DNA from: DATLLJ01 sp965229885
GTDB taxonomy: Bacteria; Acidobacteriota; Vicinamibacteria; Vicinamibacterales; CAVVIG01
Assembly (NCBI GenBank): GCA_965229885.1
Contig: CBDDJX010000003.1
Span: 1,674,001-1,738,000, forward strand
Direction of reading: 5' to 3'
Length of the DNA: 64,000 nucleotides
A program made the position numbers and the translations under genes. The notes beneath the pieces were generated by a model that was not told the origin of the DNA, made no database searches, and saw nothing but the letters and a program-made list of their open reading frames with translations. Shown in pieces: positions 51,507-59,765 of this stretch (the stretch's first letter is position 1; every line of letters begins with the position of its first letter).

Positions 51507-52523
51507 CTAGCCTCCCCTGGTGTGCATCTCGAGATGAGGATCCTTGCGCAGGTCTGTGATGGGGACGAATGTCCGTCGCTCGCCGAGGGCCAGCCGATCC
51601 TCGGCTCCACGATCGGTGCGGGCCTGCCACTGGTTGGTGATAAGCGCGCTCAATTCCTCCGTCGTCGCGCCGCGGCGCAGCGCCGCGCGTAGATCGACGC
51701 CCCGCGCCGCATACAAGCACAGATACCACAGCCCGTCAGCCGTGAGACGGCTGCGATCGCAGCTTCCGCAGAACGGCGCGGTCGTCGAGGAGATGATGCC
51801 GAACACCGTGCCGTCCGGCAGCGTGAACCGGTCGGCAGGCGCCGACGAGACCTCGACCAGCGGCTCGACGGGCCCGTAGCGGGCCGTGAGTCCTTCCAGT
51901 ATCTCGGCTCGTGACACGACATCGGAGGACGACCATTGGGTCGCGCCGCCGACGTCCATGTACTCGATGAACCGAACCTCCGCGTCTTTCGACCGGCCGT
52001 ACTCGATCAGATCCGCCAGCTCGTCGTTGTTCACGCCGCGAATGATCACGCTGTCGATCTTGAGGCGACCGAATGCGCGAGAAGCCGCGTTGATACCCTC
52101 GATCACCGCGTTGAGCGAGTCGAATCGGGTCAGTTCCGTGAAACGTTTGGGGCGAAGCGTATCGAGGCTGATCGTGATCCGCCCCAGGCCGGCGGTGCAA
52201 AGCGCGTCAACCTGTTCTGCCAGCAATACGCCGTTTGTTGTCATCGCGAGGTCGATCAGGCCGGGCTTCTCGGCGAGCATGTGCACGAGCGCGGAAAGGT
52301 CGCGGCGCAAGAGCGGTTCACCGCCGGTCAGCCGAAGCTTGTTCACGCCCAAGGCGACAAAGACATCCACGAGCGTGCTGATCTCCTCGAAGCGCAGGAC
52401 GTCCTCGCGCGGCAGCCAGACGTAGTCCTTCTCCGGCATGCAGTACGCGCAGCGCAGGTTGCAGCGGTCGGTGACCGACAACCGGAGGTTACGGAGAGGC
52501 CGGCCGGAGGTGTCTAAGAGCAT
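51507..52523 (-). CDS. moaA: GTP 3',8-cyclase MoaA (molybdenum cofactor biosynthesis)
   Basis: Radical-SAM enzyme for the first step of molybdopterin synthesis, 338 aa from ATG 52523 (MLLDTSGRPLRNLRLSVTDRCNLRCAYC). N-terminal CxxxCxxC binds the SAM 4Fe-4S cluster; GGEPLLR follows; the C-terminal cluster ligands are FCGSCDRSRLTADGLWYLCL. The C-terminal GG dipeptide (HTRGG) needed for activity is intact. No other moa gene is present in the window. Confidence 0.95.
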   Translation of the reverse strand: MLLDTSGRPLRNLRLSVTDRCNLRCAYCMPEKDYVWLPREDVLRFEEISTLVDVFVALGVNKLRLTGGEPLLRRDLSALVHMLAEKPGLIDLAMTTNGVLLAEQVDALCTAGLGRITISLDTLRPKRFTELTRFDSLNAVIEGINAASRAFGRLKIDSVIIRGVNNDELADLIEYGRSKDAEVRFIEYMDVGGATQWSSSDVVSRAEILEGLTARYGPVEPLVEVSSAPADRFTLPDGTVFGIISSTTAPFCGSCDRSRLTADGLWYLCLYAARGVDLRAALRRGATTEELSALITNQWQARTDRGAEDRLALGERRTFVPITDLRKDPHLEMHTRGG

Positions 52524-52684
52524 CTGGAATACAGCCACGCCAGCCGCGACTTGCGGATGGGGTAGCCGTATCGGGCGACGAGCCGTTCGCCGCACGCGTA
52601 ACAGAGAAGCCGGTCGTCGGGTAGTCGATTGTACAAGCCGCCCTCGCTCGTCGTCTGCGCGATCAGCTCAGCGAATGTGGACAT
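52514..52684 (-). CDS. small CxxC protein upstream of moaA
   Basis: A 56 aa product from ATG 52684 (MSTFAELIAQTTSEGGLYNRLP) with one CxxC pair (LLCYACGERL). It overlaps the moaA start by 10 nt. It resembles the N-terminus of a radical-SAM protein that has been cut off, or a stand-alone zinc finger. Family not certain. Confidence 0.45.
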   Translation of the reverse strand: MSTFAELIAQTTSEGGLYNRLPDDRLLCYACGERLVARYGYPIRKSRLAWLYSRCS

Positions 52685-52730
52685 GGGACATCGTCCATTG
52701 TACCCGTACGAGATAATGTAGATTGTAGAG

Positions 52731-53930
52731 TTGTCCTCCAAGATTCCTCGTGCTGTCTGGCTCCTTGGATGGGTGAGTCTCGCCACCGACGCGGCGACGG
52801 AGCTCGTCTATCCGCTCCTTCCGTTTTTTCTGGTCCGCGTACTCCACGCGGGGGCCGTCCCACTCGGCGTCATCGAGGGCGCCGCCGAGGCCGCCAACAG
52901 CCTCCTGAAGATCTGGGCCGGTCGCGTGGCGGATCGGTCCTCGCGCAAACGGCCGCTGGTCCTCGTCGGCTACGGTATCTCGTCGGTGGCGCGTCCCTTC
53001 ATCGCGCTGACGACCACGTGGATGCAAGTGTTCACGGTACGCGTGTTCGATCGCGTCGGGAAGGGCGTCCGCAGCGCGCCGCGTGACGCGATGCTCGCGA
53101 GCTGGGCGACGCCGACGACGCGCGGCAGGGTGTATGGCTTTCATCGAGGAATGGATCACACCGGCGCCATCATCGGCCCGACACTCGCCTCGATCTTTCT
53201 GGTTTTCTATCCCGAGCAGTACCGACTCTTGTTTGGCCTCACGATCATTCCGGGCGCCCTCGCCGTCGCGCTGATCTTTTTGGTGCCGGAGGCAGATCCG
53301 GCTCGCCTAACCACCTCCGCCAAGGCTACGGCGATCAAGAAGCCGGACGCTCCGACCGCTCCAACGGCGGTCGTGTCCGCGCCGCTTCCACCATCCTTCA
53401 AACGGTTCATGCTCGTCCTCGCGCTGTTCACGCTCGGCAACTCCAGCGACGCGTTCCTGCTGCTGCGGCTCACCGACGCGGCCGGGACCGTGCGCTTCGT
53501 TCCGCTGATGTGGGCGGCGTTGCATGTCGTGAAGGCGAGCGTGTCAATGGCGGCAGGCAGCTGGTCGGATCGCATCGGGCGCCGGACGGTGATCACGACC
53601 GGGTGGCTTGTGTACGCCGTGGTGTACGTCGGGTTCGCCTTGAGCACGAGCATCGTGGCGCTCTTCAGCTGGTTCCTTCTGTACGGCTTTTACTTCGGGT
53701 TCGCCGAGGGCACCGAAAAAGCCCTCGTCGCGGATCTCGCGCCCGCTGAACGCCGCGGCTTCACCTTCGGCATTTACAACGCAGTGACCGGCGTCGGCGC
53801 CCTCGCCGCCAGCGTCTTGTTCGGGCTCGTGTGGACTGCGTACGGCGCGACGGCGGCCTTTGGCCTTGGCGCCGCGCTCGCGCTCGTCGCCGCCGTGCTC
53901 CTCTTCGTCGTTGTGCCGGCTCGTACGTAG
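52731..53930 (+). CDS. MFS transporter
   Basis: Major facilitator of 399 aa with 11-12 membrane helices. The loop 2-3 signature GRVADRSSRKRPLVLVGYG and the mirrored one in the C-half (GSWSDRIGRRTVITTGW) are clear. RVFDRVGKGVRSAPRDAMLAS is typical of a sub-family of uncharacterised exporters. A 35-residue Ala/Pro/Lys-rich cytoplasmic loop lies between helices 6 and 7. Starts at TTG 52731, divergent from the small CxxC gene. Substrate unknown. Confidence 0.88.
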   Translation: MSSKIPRAVWLLGWVSLATDAATELVYPLLPFFLVRVLHAGAVPLGVIEGAAEAANSLLKIWAGRVADRSSRKRPLVLVGYGISSVARPFIALTTTWMQVFTVRVFDRVGKGVRSAPRDAMLASWATPTTRGRVYGFHRGMDHTGAIIGPTLASIFLVFYPEQYRLLFGLTIIPGALAVALIFLVPEADPARLTTSAKATAIKKPDAPTAPTAVVSAPLPPSFKRFMLVLALFTLGNSSDAFLLLRLTDAAGTVRFVPLMWAALHVVKASVSMAAGSWSDRIGRRTVITTGWLVYAVVYVGFALSTSIVALFSWFLLYGFYFGFAEGTEKALVADLAPAERRGFTFGIYNAVTGVGALAASVLFGLVWTAYGATAAFGLGAALALVAAVLLFVVVPART

Positions 53931-53990
53931 TGTCCGGCCTTCCTGGCCTGAGCGAAGGCGAAGGCAGGCGGACGCAGGTCGGCTCGTTGC

Positions 53991-53996
53991 TATAAT
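53991..53996 (+). promoter_or_regulatory. -10 element upstream of surE
   Basis: Perfect TATAAT 13 nt before the surE ATG. No good -35 is present at the proper spacing (GCGGAC). If used, the leader would be only about 5 nt, close to leaderless. Confidence 0.5.
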
Positions 53997-54008
53997 CGGT
54001 CGATACGT

Positions 54009-54764
54009 ATGCGACGCATCCTCGTTACCAACGATGACGGCTATCGTTCCGAAGGCATCATCGCGCTCGCTGAAGCGCTCAAGCCGCTCGGCGCAGTCAC
54101 CATTGTCGCGCCATTGCTCGAAGCGAGCGCAATCGGGCACGCGCTGACGCTCCGGCGCCCGCTTCGGCTCGAGGCTGCGGCCGACGACGTGTTCGCGGTC
54201 GACGGGACGCCGACCGACTGCGTGAATCTTGCGGTCGCCCAGGTCTTCGGCGGGCTCCCGGATCTCGTCGTGTCCGGCATCAACAAGGGTTGGAACATCG
54301 GAGACGATGTGACGTACTCGGGGACGGTGTCCGGCGCGTTCGAAGGGGCGCTGCTCGGCATTCCGTCGATCGCCATTTCGCTCAGCGCCACGACTGGCGC
54401 CTACGAGTTCGGTCCCTCCGCACGTGCCGCGTTGACGCTCGCCGGGGCGCTGCTTCGGCACCCGCTGCCATCGCGGACGTTCCTCAACATCAACCTGCCG
54501 CACGGCCAGCCGAAAGGCTTTCGCGTGACGGTCCAAGCCGCGCGCAATCACATTGCGTCAGTCGGCGAGCGGCACGATCCGAAAGGGCGGTCGTATTACT
54601 GGATCGAGGAAGGCGAGGACGCCTGGCAGCCGCACGACCGGTCCGACTATCAGGCCGTGCATGATGGCTATGTGTCAGTGACGCCGCTTCATCCTGATCT
54701 GACGGCGCACCACGCCCTACACGCGGTGGAAGAACTGACGGCGGAGAGCCTGGTAATCGAGTAA
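54009..54764 (+). CDS. surE: 5'/3'-nucleotidase SurE
   Basis: Stationary-phase survival nucleotidase, 251 aa, removing phosphate from nucleoside monophosphates. The metal-binding signature is VTNDDG at residues 6-11, with SGINKGWNIGDDVTYSGTVSGA (Asn and Ser ligand region) and FLNINLP. Stop lies inside an octamer array at 54752-54783. Confidence 0.95.
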   Translation: MRRILVTNDDGYRSEGIIALAEALKPLGAVTIVAPLLEASAIGHALTLRRPLRLEAAADDVFAVDGTPTDCVNLAVAQVFGGLPDLVVSGINKGWNIGDDVTYSGTVSGAFEGALLGIPSIAISLSATTGAYEFGPSARAALTLAGALLRHPLPSRTFLNINLPHGQPKGFRVTVQAARNHIASVGERHDPKGRSYYWIEEGEDAWQPHDRSDYQAVHDGYVSVTPLHPDLTAHHALHAVEELTAESLVIE

Positions 54765-54783
54765 TTTGGGAATCGGGTCATTG
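54752..54783. repeat. octamer word array across the surE stop codon
   Basis: Units GGTAATCG, AGTAATTT, GGGAATCG and GGTCATTG are contiguous, period 8. Encodes the last SurE residues and continues toward tRNA-Pro. Confidence 0.6.
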
Positions 54784-54805
54784 ATTGATACACTGGTGGC
54801 CTTGT

Positions 54806-54882
<77 letters not shown>

Positions 54883-54916
54883 CTTTTCCCGAAAATCATT
54901 AAGAAAGTCCTTCGGG

Positions 54917-54940
54917 CATGGCCGGCGATGGTCGGCCATG
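54917..54940. terminator. perfect hairpin after tRNA-Pro
   Basis: CATGGCCG and CGGCCATG form an 8-bp stem with an 8-nt loop 35 nt past the tRNA. No T-tract; may be a weak terminator or a processing structure. Confidence 0.4.
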
Positions 54941-55046
54941 ATCCGTCGTTTTCTGGCTCAAACCTGTATGCTGTTTGTATGCTGAAGCGATCGTCGCCGC
55001 CCTAGAGGGGCTGCCCCGCTTTCGCGGTCGCGAGCGCGTGTTTTGG

Positions 55047-55069
55047 ATGGCCGGTCAAATGCCGGCCAT
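55047..55069 (+). terminator. hairpin followed by T-rich run
   Basis: ATGGCCGG (55047-55054) and CCGGCCAT (55062-55069) pair with a 7-nt loop and are followed by TATTTTGT. Plausible terminator for the surE/tRNA-Pro transcription region; it borders the IS region. Confidence 0.5.
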
Positions 55070-55124
55070 TATTTTGTACGCCGCAGCCGAGCGTCTCCGT
55101 GGTCGGTGACGGGTCAGCAAACCC

Positions 55125-55433
55125 TCAGCGACTTACACGAAGTAATCCGATGACGGTGAGGCATTTCAGCTGCTGCCCATTCGCGCACGTGTCGAACACG
55201 ACGTCGTACGCCCACACGTGATTCGCGCCGGAGGCCGGCACGGGCCGTGGACGCCCCGTCGCCACGCGCCGCCGTGGGCGACGCCGTGGCACCTGGAGCG
55301 CCGCCTGGCGCCAGAGGCGATGCGTCCGGTCGGCGCCCATCGCATGGCCGGCCCACTCGCGCATGGCCGTAATCGCCGGCGCATCCCGGACCGCCCACCG
55401 CGACTGATACCCCAACGTCGATCGCGCCACCAC
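55125..55433 (-). pseudogene. IS407-type (IS3 family) OrfB remnant
   Basis: Reads VARSTLGYQSRWAVRDAPAI, then WAGHAMGADRTHRLWRQAAL, QVPRRRPRRRVATGRPRP and GANHVWAYDVVFDTCANGQQ, as in IS407-like OrfB. A block of about 20 residues is missing after AITAM, and the protein stops just after the first catalytic Asp (AYD), so D-D-E is lost. Confidence 0.75.
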
Positions 55434-55556
55434 CAGCAGGGCGCACGCGTGCGCCTACCATTTTTTCGCGTGATCTCCTTGAGGTGTCAGTAATCATGTG
55501 AAAGTCCCCCCAGGACTTATCAACTGAAAGTCCCCCCTATTCCGAGGGAGAGGACC

Positions 55557-56855
55557 ATGGACGATCAGGCGACAGAAGTAGGCTCGACACCGGCGATGAG
55601 CACGCTAGTGGAGGGCTGGATGCTTCGAGAAGATATCGTGCGTGAGGTGCTGGCCCGGCTGGCCCGCGGGGAGCAGGTCAAGGCGATCGCGCGCGAGCTG
55701 GGCATCGACAAGAAGACGATCAAGAGGTGGCGGCGGTGCGGGGCCTGGCGGCCGCGAGCTCCGCGGGTCTACGTGAAGGCGATCGACGCGCATCGGCCCT
55801 TTCTGGAGCGGCGCGGGCCGGAAGTGGGTTGGAATGCGACCGTCCTGCTGCGGGAGCTCCAGACCCAGGGCTTCACCGGCGGGTATCAGCAGGTTCAGCG
55901 GGCGCTGCAGCCCTTGCGCACGACTCGGGCATGGGCGGCGCGGGCGACCGTGCGGTTTGAAACCGGCCCGGGGGAGCAGGCCCAGGTCGATTTCGGCCAG
56001 CAGTAAGTCTGGATCGCCGACATGGCCACGCCGGTTCATTTCTTCGTCTTCACGCTCGGCTTCTCGCGGCGCGCCGTGGCGTATGCCTACCACAATGAGC
56101 GCCTCGACACGCTGCTCGATGGCCACGAGCGGGCCCTGCGGCATTTCGGCGGCGTGCCGCTCAGCTGTCTTTACGACAATCCCCGCACGATCACGCTGGG
56201 CCGGTCGGCCGGGCAGGTGCTGTGGCACCCGCGCTTCGAGGATTTCGCGCGCTACTACGGCTTTACGCCGCGCGCGTATCAGCCGTATCGGGCGCGGACC
56301 AAGGGCAAGGTCGAGAGCGGCGTGAAGTACGTGAAGCGCAACGCCTTGGCGGGCCGCCGCTTTGCGAGCTGGGCCGCGCTGGAGGCGTGGCTGGAGGAAT
56401 GGGCGACGACCGTGTCGGACGTACGCGTGCACGGCACGACGCACGAGCGCCCGATCGATCGCTTCGCCCGCGAGACGCTGACGCCGCTCGGGAGCCAGCC
56501 GCCGTATCATTACACCGCGCCCCGTCGGCGGGTCGTCGCGGCCGATGCCCTGGTCGCCATCGCAGCCGGGCGGTACTCGGTGCCGGTGCGCTACGTCGGT
56601 CAGACGGTCGACGTCCGTGAGACCGCCACCCACTACGTGATCGTGGCCGGCGACACCTGCATCGCGCAGCACGCCAAGGCCGGCCGCCACGCGGTCGTGA
56701 TGGAGCCGGCGCACTATCGCGGCCTGCTCCGTCCCGGCGCGGAGCGCGTCGTCGACGCGCCGCAGTGGGACCCCGCGTATCAGGCGCTCGGTGCGGTGGA
56801 GGTCCGGGACCTCACCGTCTACGACACGCTCGGCGCGATCGGCGGTGGCCAATAA
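55557..56855 (+). pseudogene. IS21 transposase IstA with one in-frame stop
   Basis: Multidomain transposase of 432 codons. HTH at the N-terminus (GEQVKAIARELGIDKKTIKRW), DDE core with Asp in QVDFGQ, Asp in LYDNPRTIT and Glu in KGKVESGVKYVKRN, and C-terminal Mu-type beta region. The single lesion is TAA at 56004-56006 right after VDFGQQ; the frame is otherwise open from 55557 to 56855. One base change would restore it. Confidence 0.9.
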
Positions 56856-57144
56856 GCACCCCGCTCTTTGATCGGCTCCGCAGCCACTGCCAGCGTCTGC
56901 GGCTCCACCGGCTCGAAGCGGAGCTACCCACCCTGCTCGAGGAGGCGGCCAAGCGCGACGTGCCCTACTCGGACTTTCTCGATGAGCTCCTCGCCCTCGA
57001 GATTCGATCCAAAGCCGAGAAGCATCTGACGATGCGGGTCTCGATGGCGCGGTTTCCCTTTCAGAAGACCCTCGACGCCTTCGACTTCAAATTCCAGCCG
57101 TCGATCGATCCGAACGTGATCCGCGAGCTGGCGACCGGCCGGTC
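56852..57144 (+). pseudogene. IS21 helper ATPase IstB, truncated
   Basis: Only the N-terminal helical region survives: STPLFDRLRSHCQRLRLHRL, then EAAKRDVPYSDFLDELLALE. The Walker A motif would lie beyond the cut. After base 57145 the frame reads into the IS3 end (SYRESRRAS). Start codon is uncertain. Confidence 0.85.
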
Positions 57145-57183
57145 TGAATCGTACCGGGAATCCCGGAGGGCGAGTTAGTTGAG

Positions 57184-58080
57184 TCAGGCCACCTTAACCT
57201 GCTCATAGTAGTGCGCGTCGAATGCCGCAGGCGGCACGTAGCCGATGGGCTCGAGCAACCGGCGGTTGTTGAACCAATCCACCCACGCCAGCGTCGCGAA
57301 TTCCACCTGCGCCAGATGCGGCCACGGACCTTGCCGTCGAATCACCTCCGTCTTGAGGAGCCCAATCACCGACTCGGCGAGGGCATTGTCATAGGAGTCG
57401 CCTCGGCTGCCGACCGACGGCGCGATGCCGGCGTCGGCGAGCCGGTCGGTGTACCGCATCGACAGATACTGCGTACCCCGGTCGCTGTGATGCGCCAGGC
57501 CGCTGACGCGATCCGCGCCACGTTCGCACACCGCTTATTCGAGCGCATCGAGCACGAAGTCCGTCCGCAGCGACGCCGACACGCGCCCGCCGACGATGCG
57601 CCGCGAGAAGACAGCGATCACGAACGCGACATACACGAAGCCTTTCCACGTGGCGACGTAGGGGAAGTCGGAGACCCAGAGCTGGTTGGGCCGCGGCGCG
57701 GTGAACTGGCGGTCGACCAAAGCCGGGGGACGCACGCCGGCGGTCGCAGCGGCGGGCGTCGTGACCCATGCGCGGCCGCGGACCGCGCCGGCCAAGCCCA
57801 TCGCCCCCATCAGCCGCTCGACCATGCAGCGCGCGACGTCGACGTCTTCGCGGCCGAGCTGCTGCCAGACCTTCCGCGGTCCGTATGCCTGCCAATTCGC
57901 GTCCCAGACCCGCTGGATGGCGATCCGCAAGTCGTCGTCGCGCTTGGCGCGCGCCGGCCGCGGCGGCGGGTTCACCTGCCGGGCGTGGTGCAGAAAATAC
58001 GTCGAGGGGGCGATCGGCAACACCGCGCAGATCGGCTCAACCCCCTACGTGGCCCGGTGGTCATCCATAAACTGGACCAT
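57184..58080 (-). pseudogene. IS3 OrfB integrase, copy 2, two internal stops
   Basis: Frame is continuous from ATG 58080 (MVQFMDDHRAT) to the stop at 57184 except TAG at 58047-58045 and TAA at 57537-57535. First catalytic Asp is in WVSDFPYVAT, second in HHSDRGTQY, Glu in NALAESVIG. The stops fall where relatives have Tyr and Gln. Confidence 0.88.
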
Positions 58081-58400
58081 TACTTCACTCGGCGGTCGCG
58101 CGCCGCCTGGGCAAAATATGCGGAGGCCTTCCGCAAGATCTCATTCGCGCGTCTCAATTCGCGATTGTCGCGTTCCCGTTCCTTCAGGCGCTGGCGCTCG
58201 TCGGTCGTCAGGCCACCCCGCCGGCCCGTATCGCGTTCGGCCTGGCGCACCCAATTCCGCAGCGTCTCACCGGTGCAGCCGAACTTGCTCGCGATCGCCG
58301 TGATCGCGGCCCACTGCGACGGATGCTCGGAACCATGCGCGCGGACCATCCGAATGGCCCGCTCTCGTGCCTCAGCTGAATACTTCCTCGGTCGTGCCAT
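58080..58400 (-). CDS. IS3 OrfA, copy 2 (intact)
   Basis: 106 aa HTH/leucine-zipper protein, MARPRKYSAEARERAIRMV to AQAARDRRVK. Intact compared with copy 1. TAATG overlap with orfB. Confidence 0.9.
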   Translation of the reverse strand: MARPRKYSAEARERAIRMVRAHGSEHPSQWAAITAIASKFGCTGETLRNWVRQAERDTGRRGGLTTDERQRLKERERDNRELRRANEILRKASAYFAQAARDRRVK

Positions 58401-58454
58401 GGGCTCCATCCTCTCAAGCAATGAGCCCTCCGACGAACCCGGTACGATTCAGAG

Positions 58455-58706
58455 TTCGAACAAGTGCAGCGCCTGTGCGGCATCGAGCGCATTCTGTGCC
58501 AGACGACGCTCGACTCGCTGGTGACGGCGAAGTTTCTGTGCCTGAAGCCGGACGGACACTACGCACGGTTGACCGATAGCGAGATTGTCCTCCGCGTGCC
58601 GGTGACCGTGCTTGAAACGAGCCGGATGCCACAGGTGGCACACGTGAAGACAGACGAGACAGGCGCAACCCTTGCCGAGCCCTTGAAAGGCGACCAGAAA
58701 TCATAG
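58455..58706 (+). pseudogene. 5'-truncated small HTH-like protein
   Basis: FEQVQRLCGIERILCQTTLD then SLVTAKFLCLKPDGHYARLTD is a winged-helix pattern seen in short acidobacterial proteins that begin YLEMPGLRLT. The 5' end was replaced by the IS3 end. The C-terminal part (QVAHVKTDETGATLAEPLKG) is not typical of the type and may be rearranged. Confidence 0.5.
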
Positions 58707-58757
58707 GATTCCGCGCAGGACTGGCACACTCTGTGGACCACGCGGACCAATGTCCTC

Positions 58758-59102
58758 ATGACAGGACCCGCTGGCGCGGTCAAACAGTCGCTAGCCGGGT
58801 TGATGCCACATGTCGACCCACCCGTCTGCTGCTGGACCCTCGACACGTTGCTGCCGTCGCCACAGGGCGTGAAGACGCTCGTGATTCGTGACGTTGATAC
58901 CCTGTCGGCTGAACAGCAGCGAGACTTATTGTCATGGCTCGAACAGGCGACGGTCGTGTCGACCCGCGTGGTGTCCACGACAACCGTCCCGCTCTTTCAG
59001 CGTGTGACTGCGGGTCGTTTCCTCGATGTGTTGTATTACCGCCTGAACACAGTGCTGTTGGATGGAACCCACACCCGTGTCACCGACGACGGTGCCGACT
59101 AG
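58758..59102 (+). CDS. small sigma-54-interaction-like protein
   Basis: 114 aa related to the stripped-down AAA+/sigma-54-interaction domains found in Acidobacteriota: NVLMTGPAGAVKQSLAGL at the start, then KTLVIRDVDTLSAEQQRDLLSWLEQ and RVVSTTTVPLFQRV, ending FLDVLYYRLNTVLLD. The Walker A is degenerate. It follows the HTH fragment in the same frame after a TAG. Start codon uncertain; may itself be truncated. Confidence 0.55.
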   Translation: MTGPAGAVKQSLAGLMPHVDPPVCCWTLDTLLPSPQGVKTLVIRDVDTLSAEQQRDLLSWLEQATVVSTRVVSTTTVPLFQRVTAGRFLDVLYYRLNTVLLDGTHTRVTDDGAD

Positions 59103-59200
59103 CCACGTCCACAACCGGCGCGGGCACACCACCTCGGGCGGCCGTGCTACCGGGCGGTGACGAGCCTCCAAGTCCTCGCGCTTCTCGAAGATGGCCCGGA

Positions 59201-59225
59201 CGAGCCGCCATCATCAGGCGGCTCG
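59201..59225 (-). terminator. hairpin downstream of tmRNA
   Basis: CGAGCCGCC and GGCGGCTCG form a perfect 9-bp stem with loop ATCATCA, 25 nt beyond the tmRNA 3' end. No T-tract follows on the minus strand, but the stem strength and position suit a terminator. Confidence 0.5.
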
Positions 59226-59249
59226 GAGGGTGGTTCGAGACCATTGCGT

Positions 59250-59604
59250 TGGTGGAGGCGGCGGGAGTCGAACCCGCGTCCGAAGGTACTTCCCCGAAGG
59301 ACTCTACATGCGTATCCGCTTCTGATGTCTCATGCCCGACGTGAGGAAGCGGCTCAAAACCGCCGGGCACCAGACTCGGTGAAGTCTCGCAAGGGAACGC
59401 CGAGCCGCCGTCCCCTCGCCAGCCTGCTTAATGGCATCTGGCCCCCAACCACCAGGCGAGGTCAGGGCAGACGCTCACAGCGTATTAAGCTGCGAGAGCG
59501 AACGAAGTATCCGCAGTTAACGGATGTTCCATCGGATTTACGAGTCAATGGAGCTCGGCATGCACCCCACGAGTCTCTACCCCCGTCGAAGCCGTATCGC
59601 CCCC
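59250..59604 (-). ncRNA. ssrA: transfer-messenger RNA (tmRNA)
   Basis: 355 nt. 5' end GGGGGCGATACGGCTTCGAC pairs (GGGGGCG) with the 3' end CGCCTCC; the tRNA-like T-arm GCGGGTTCGACTCCCGC and encoded CCA (59252-59250) are clear. The internal reading frame at 59514-59485 is GCG-GAT-ACT-TCG-TTC-GCT-CTC-GCA-GCT-TAA, giving tag peptide ADTSFALAA. It tags nascent chains on stalled ribosomes for proteolysis. Confidence 0.96.
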
Positions 59605-59655
59605 TCGAAAGGCAGGCCGCTCGGACGTGTCTGAACGCTCGCGAACTGAACGCCC

Positions 59656-59684
59656 ATTGTACGGTCTTTGTCAGATAGCGTCAA
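59656..59684 (-). promoter_or_regulatory. sigma-70-type promoter of tmRNA
   Basis: Minus strand -35 TTGACG (59684-59679), 17-nt spacer, -10 TACAAT (59661-59656). It lies about 45 nt upstream of the mature tmRNA 5' end, suggesting a processed leader. Confidence 0.75.
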
Positions 59685-59721
59685 CTGATTCAGCCAGTTA
59701 GAGTTGCCAGGCTTTCGACAC

Positions 59722-59751
59722 TTGACTCAGGTGTACACGAGACCGCATAAT
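59722..59751 (+). promoter_or_regulatory. promoter of the GAF-domain gene
   Basis: TTGACT (59722-59727), 18-nt spacer, CATAAT (59746-59751). Predicted start is just before TTG 59766, so transcript would have a very short leader. Confidence 0.55.
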
Positions 59752-59765
59752 TTCAACACCTGCCC

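Larger units (their letters stand above)
55499..57144 (+). mobile_element. IS21-family element, right end removed by IS3 copy 2
   Basis: Left end contains two direct terminal repeats TGAAAGTCCCCCC (from about 55499 and 55524), as in IS21 ends. It carries istA and the start of istB, then is cut at 57145 by the IS3 element. No second IS21 half is found beyond 58451. Confidence 0.82.
57145..58451 (-). mobile_element. IS3-family element, copy 2
   Basis: 1307 bp, same inverted repeats as copy 1 (TGAATCGTACCGGG) and opposite orientation. It lacks the two single-base insertions of copy 1 but shares its TAG and TAA. Left neighbour is istB and right neighbour an unrelated HTH gene fragment, with no target duplication (GTC versus GAG), so a rearrangement followed insertion. 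Confidence 0.88.

Noticed and set aside
55047..55069. CRISPR-like palindrome repeats (CATGGCCG and ATGGCCGG hairpins)
   Set aside because: Only two unrelated hairpins about 130 nt apart; no regular repeat-spacer pattern or cas genes.
59157..59678. 173-codon open frame across the tmRNA
   Set aside because: Coincides with ssrA on the other strand; not protein-coding.
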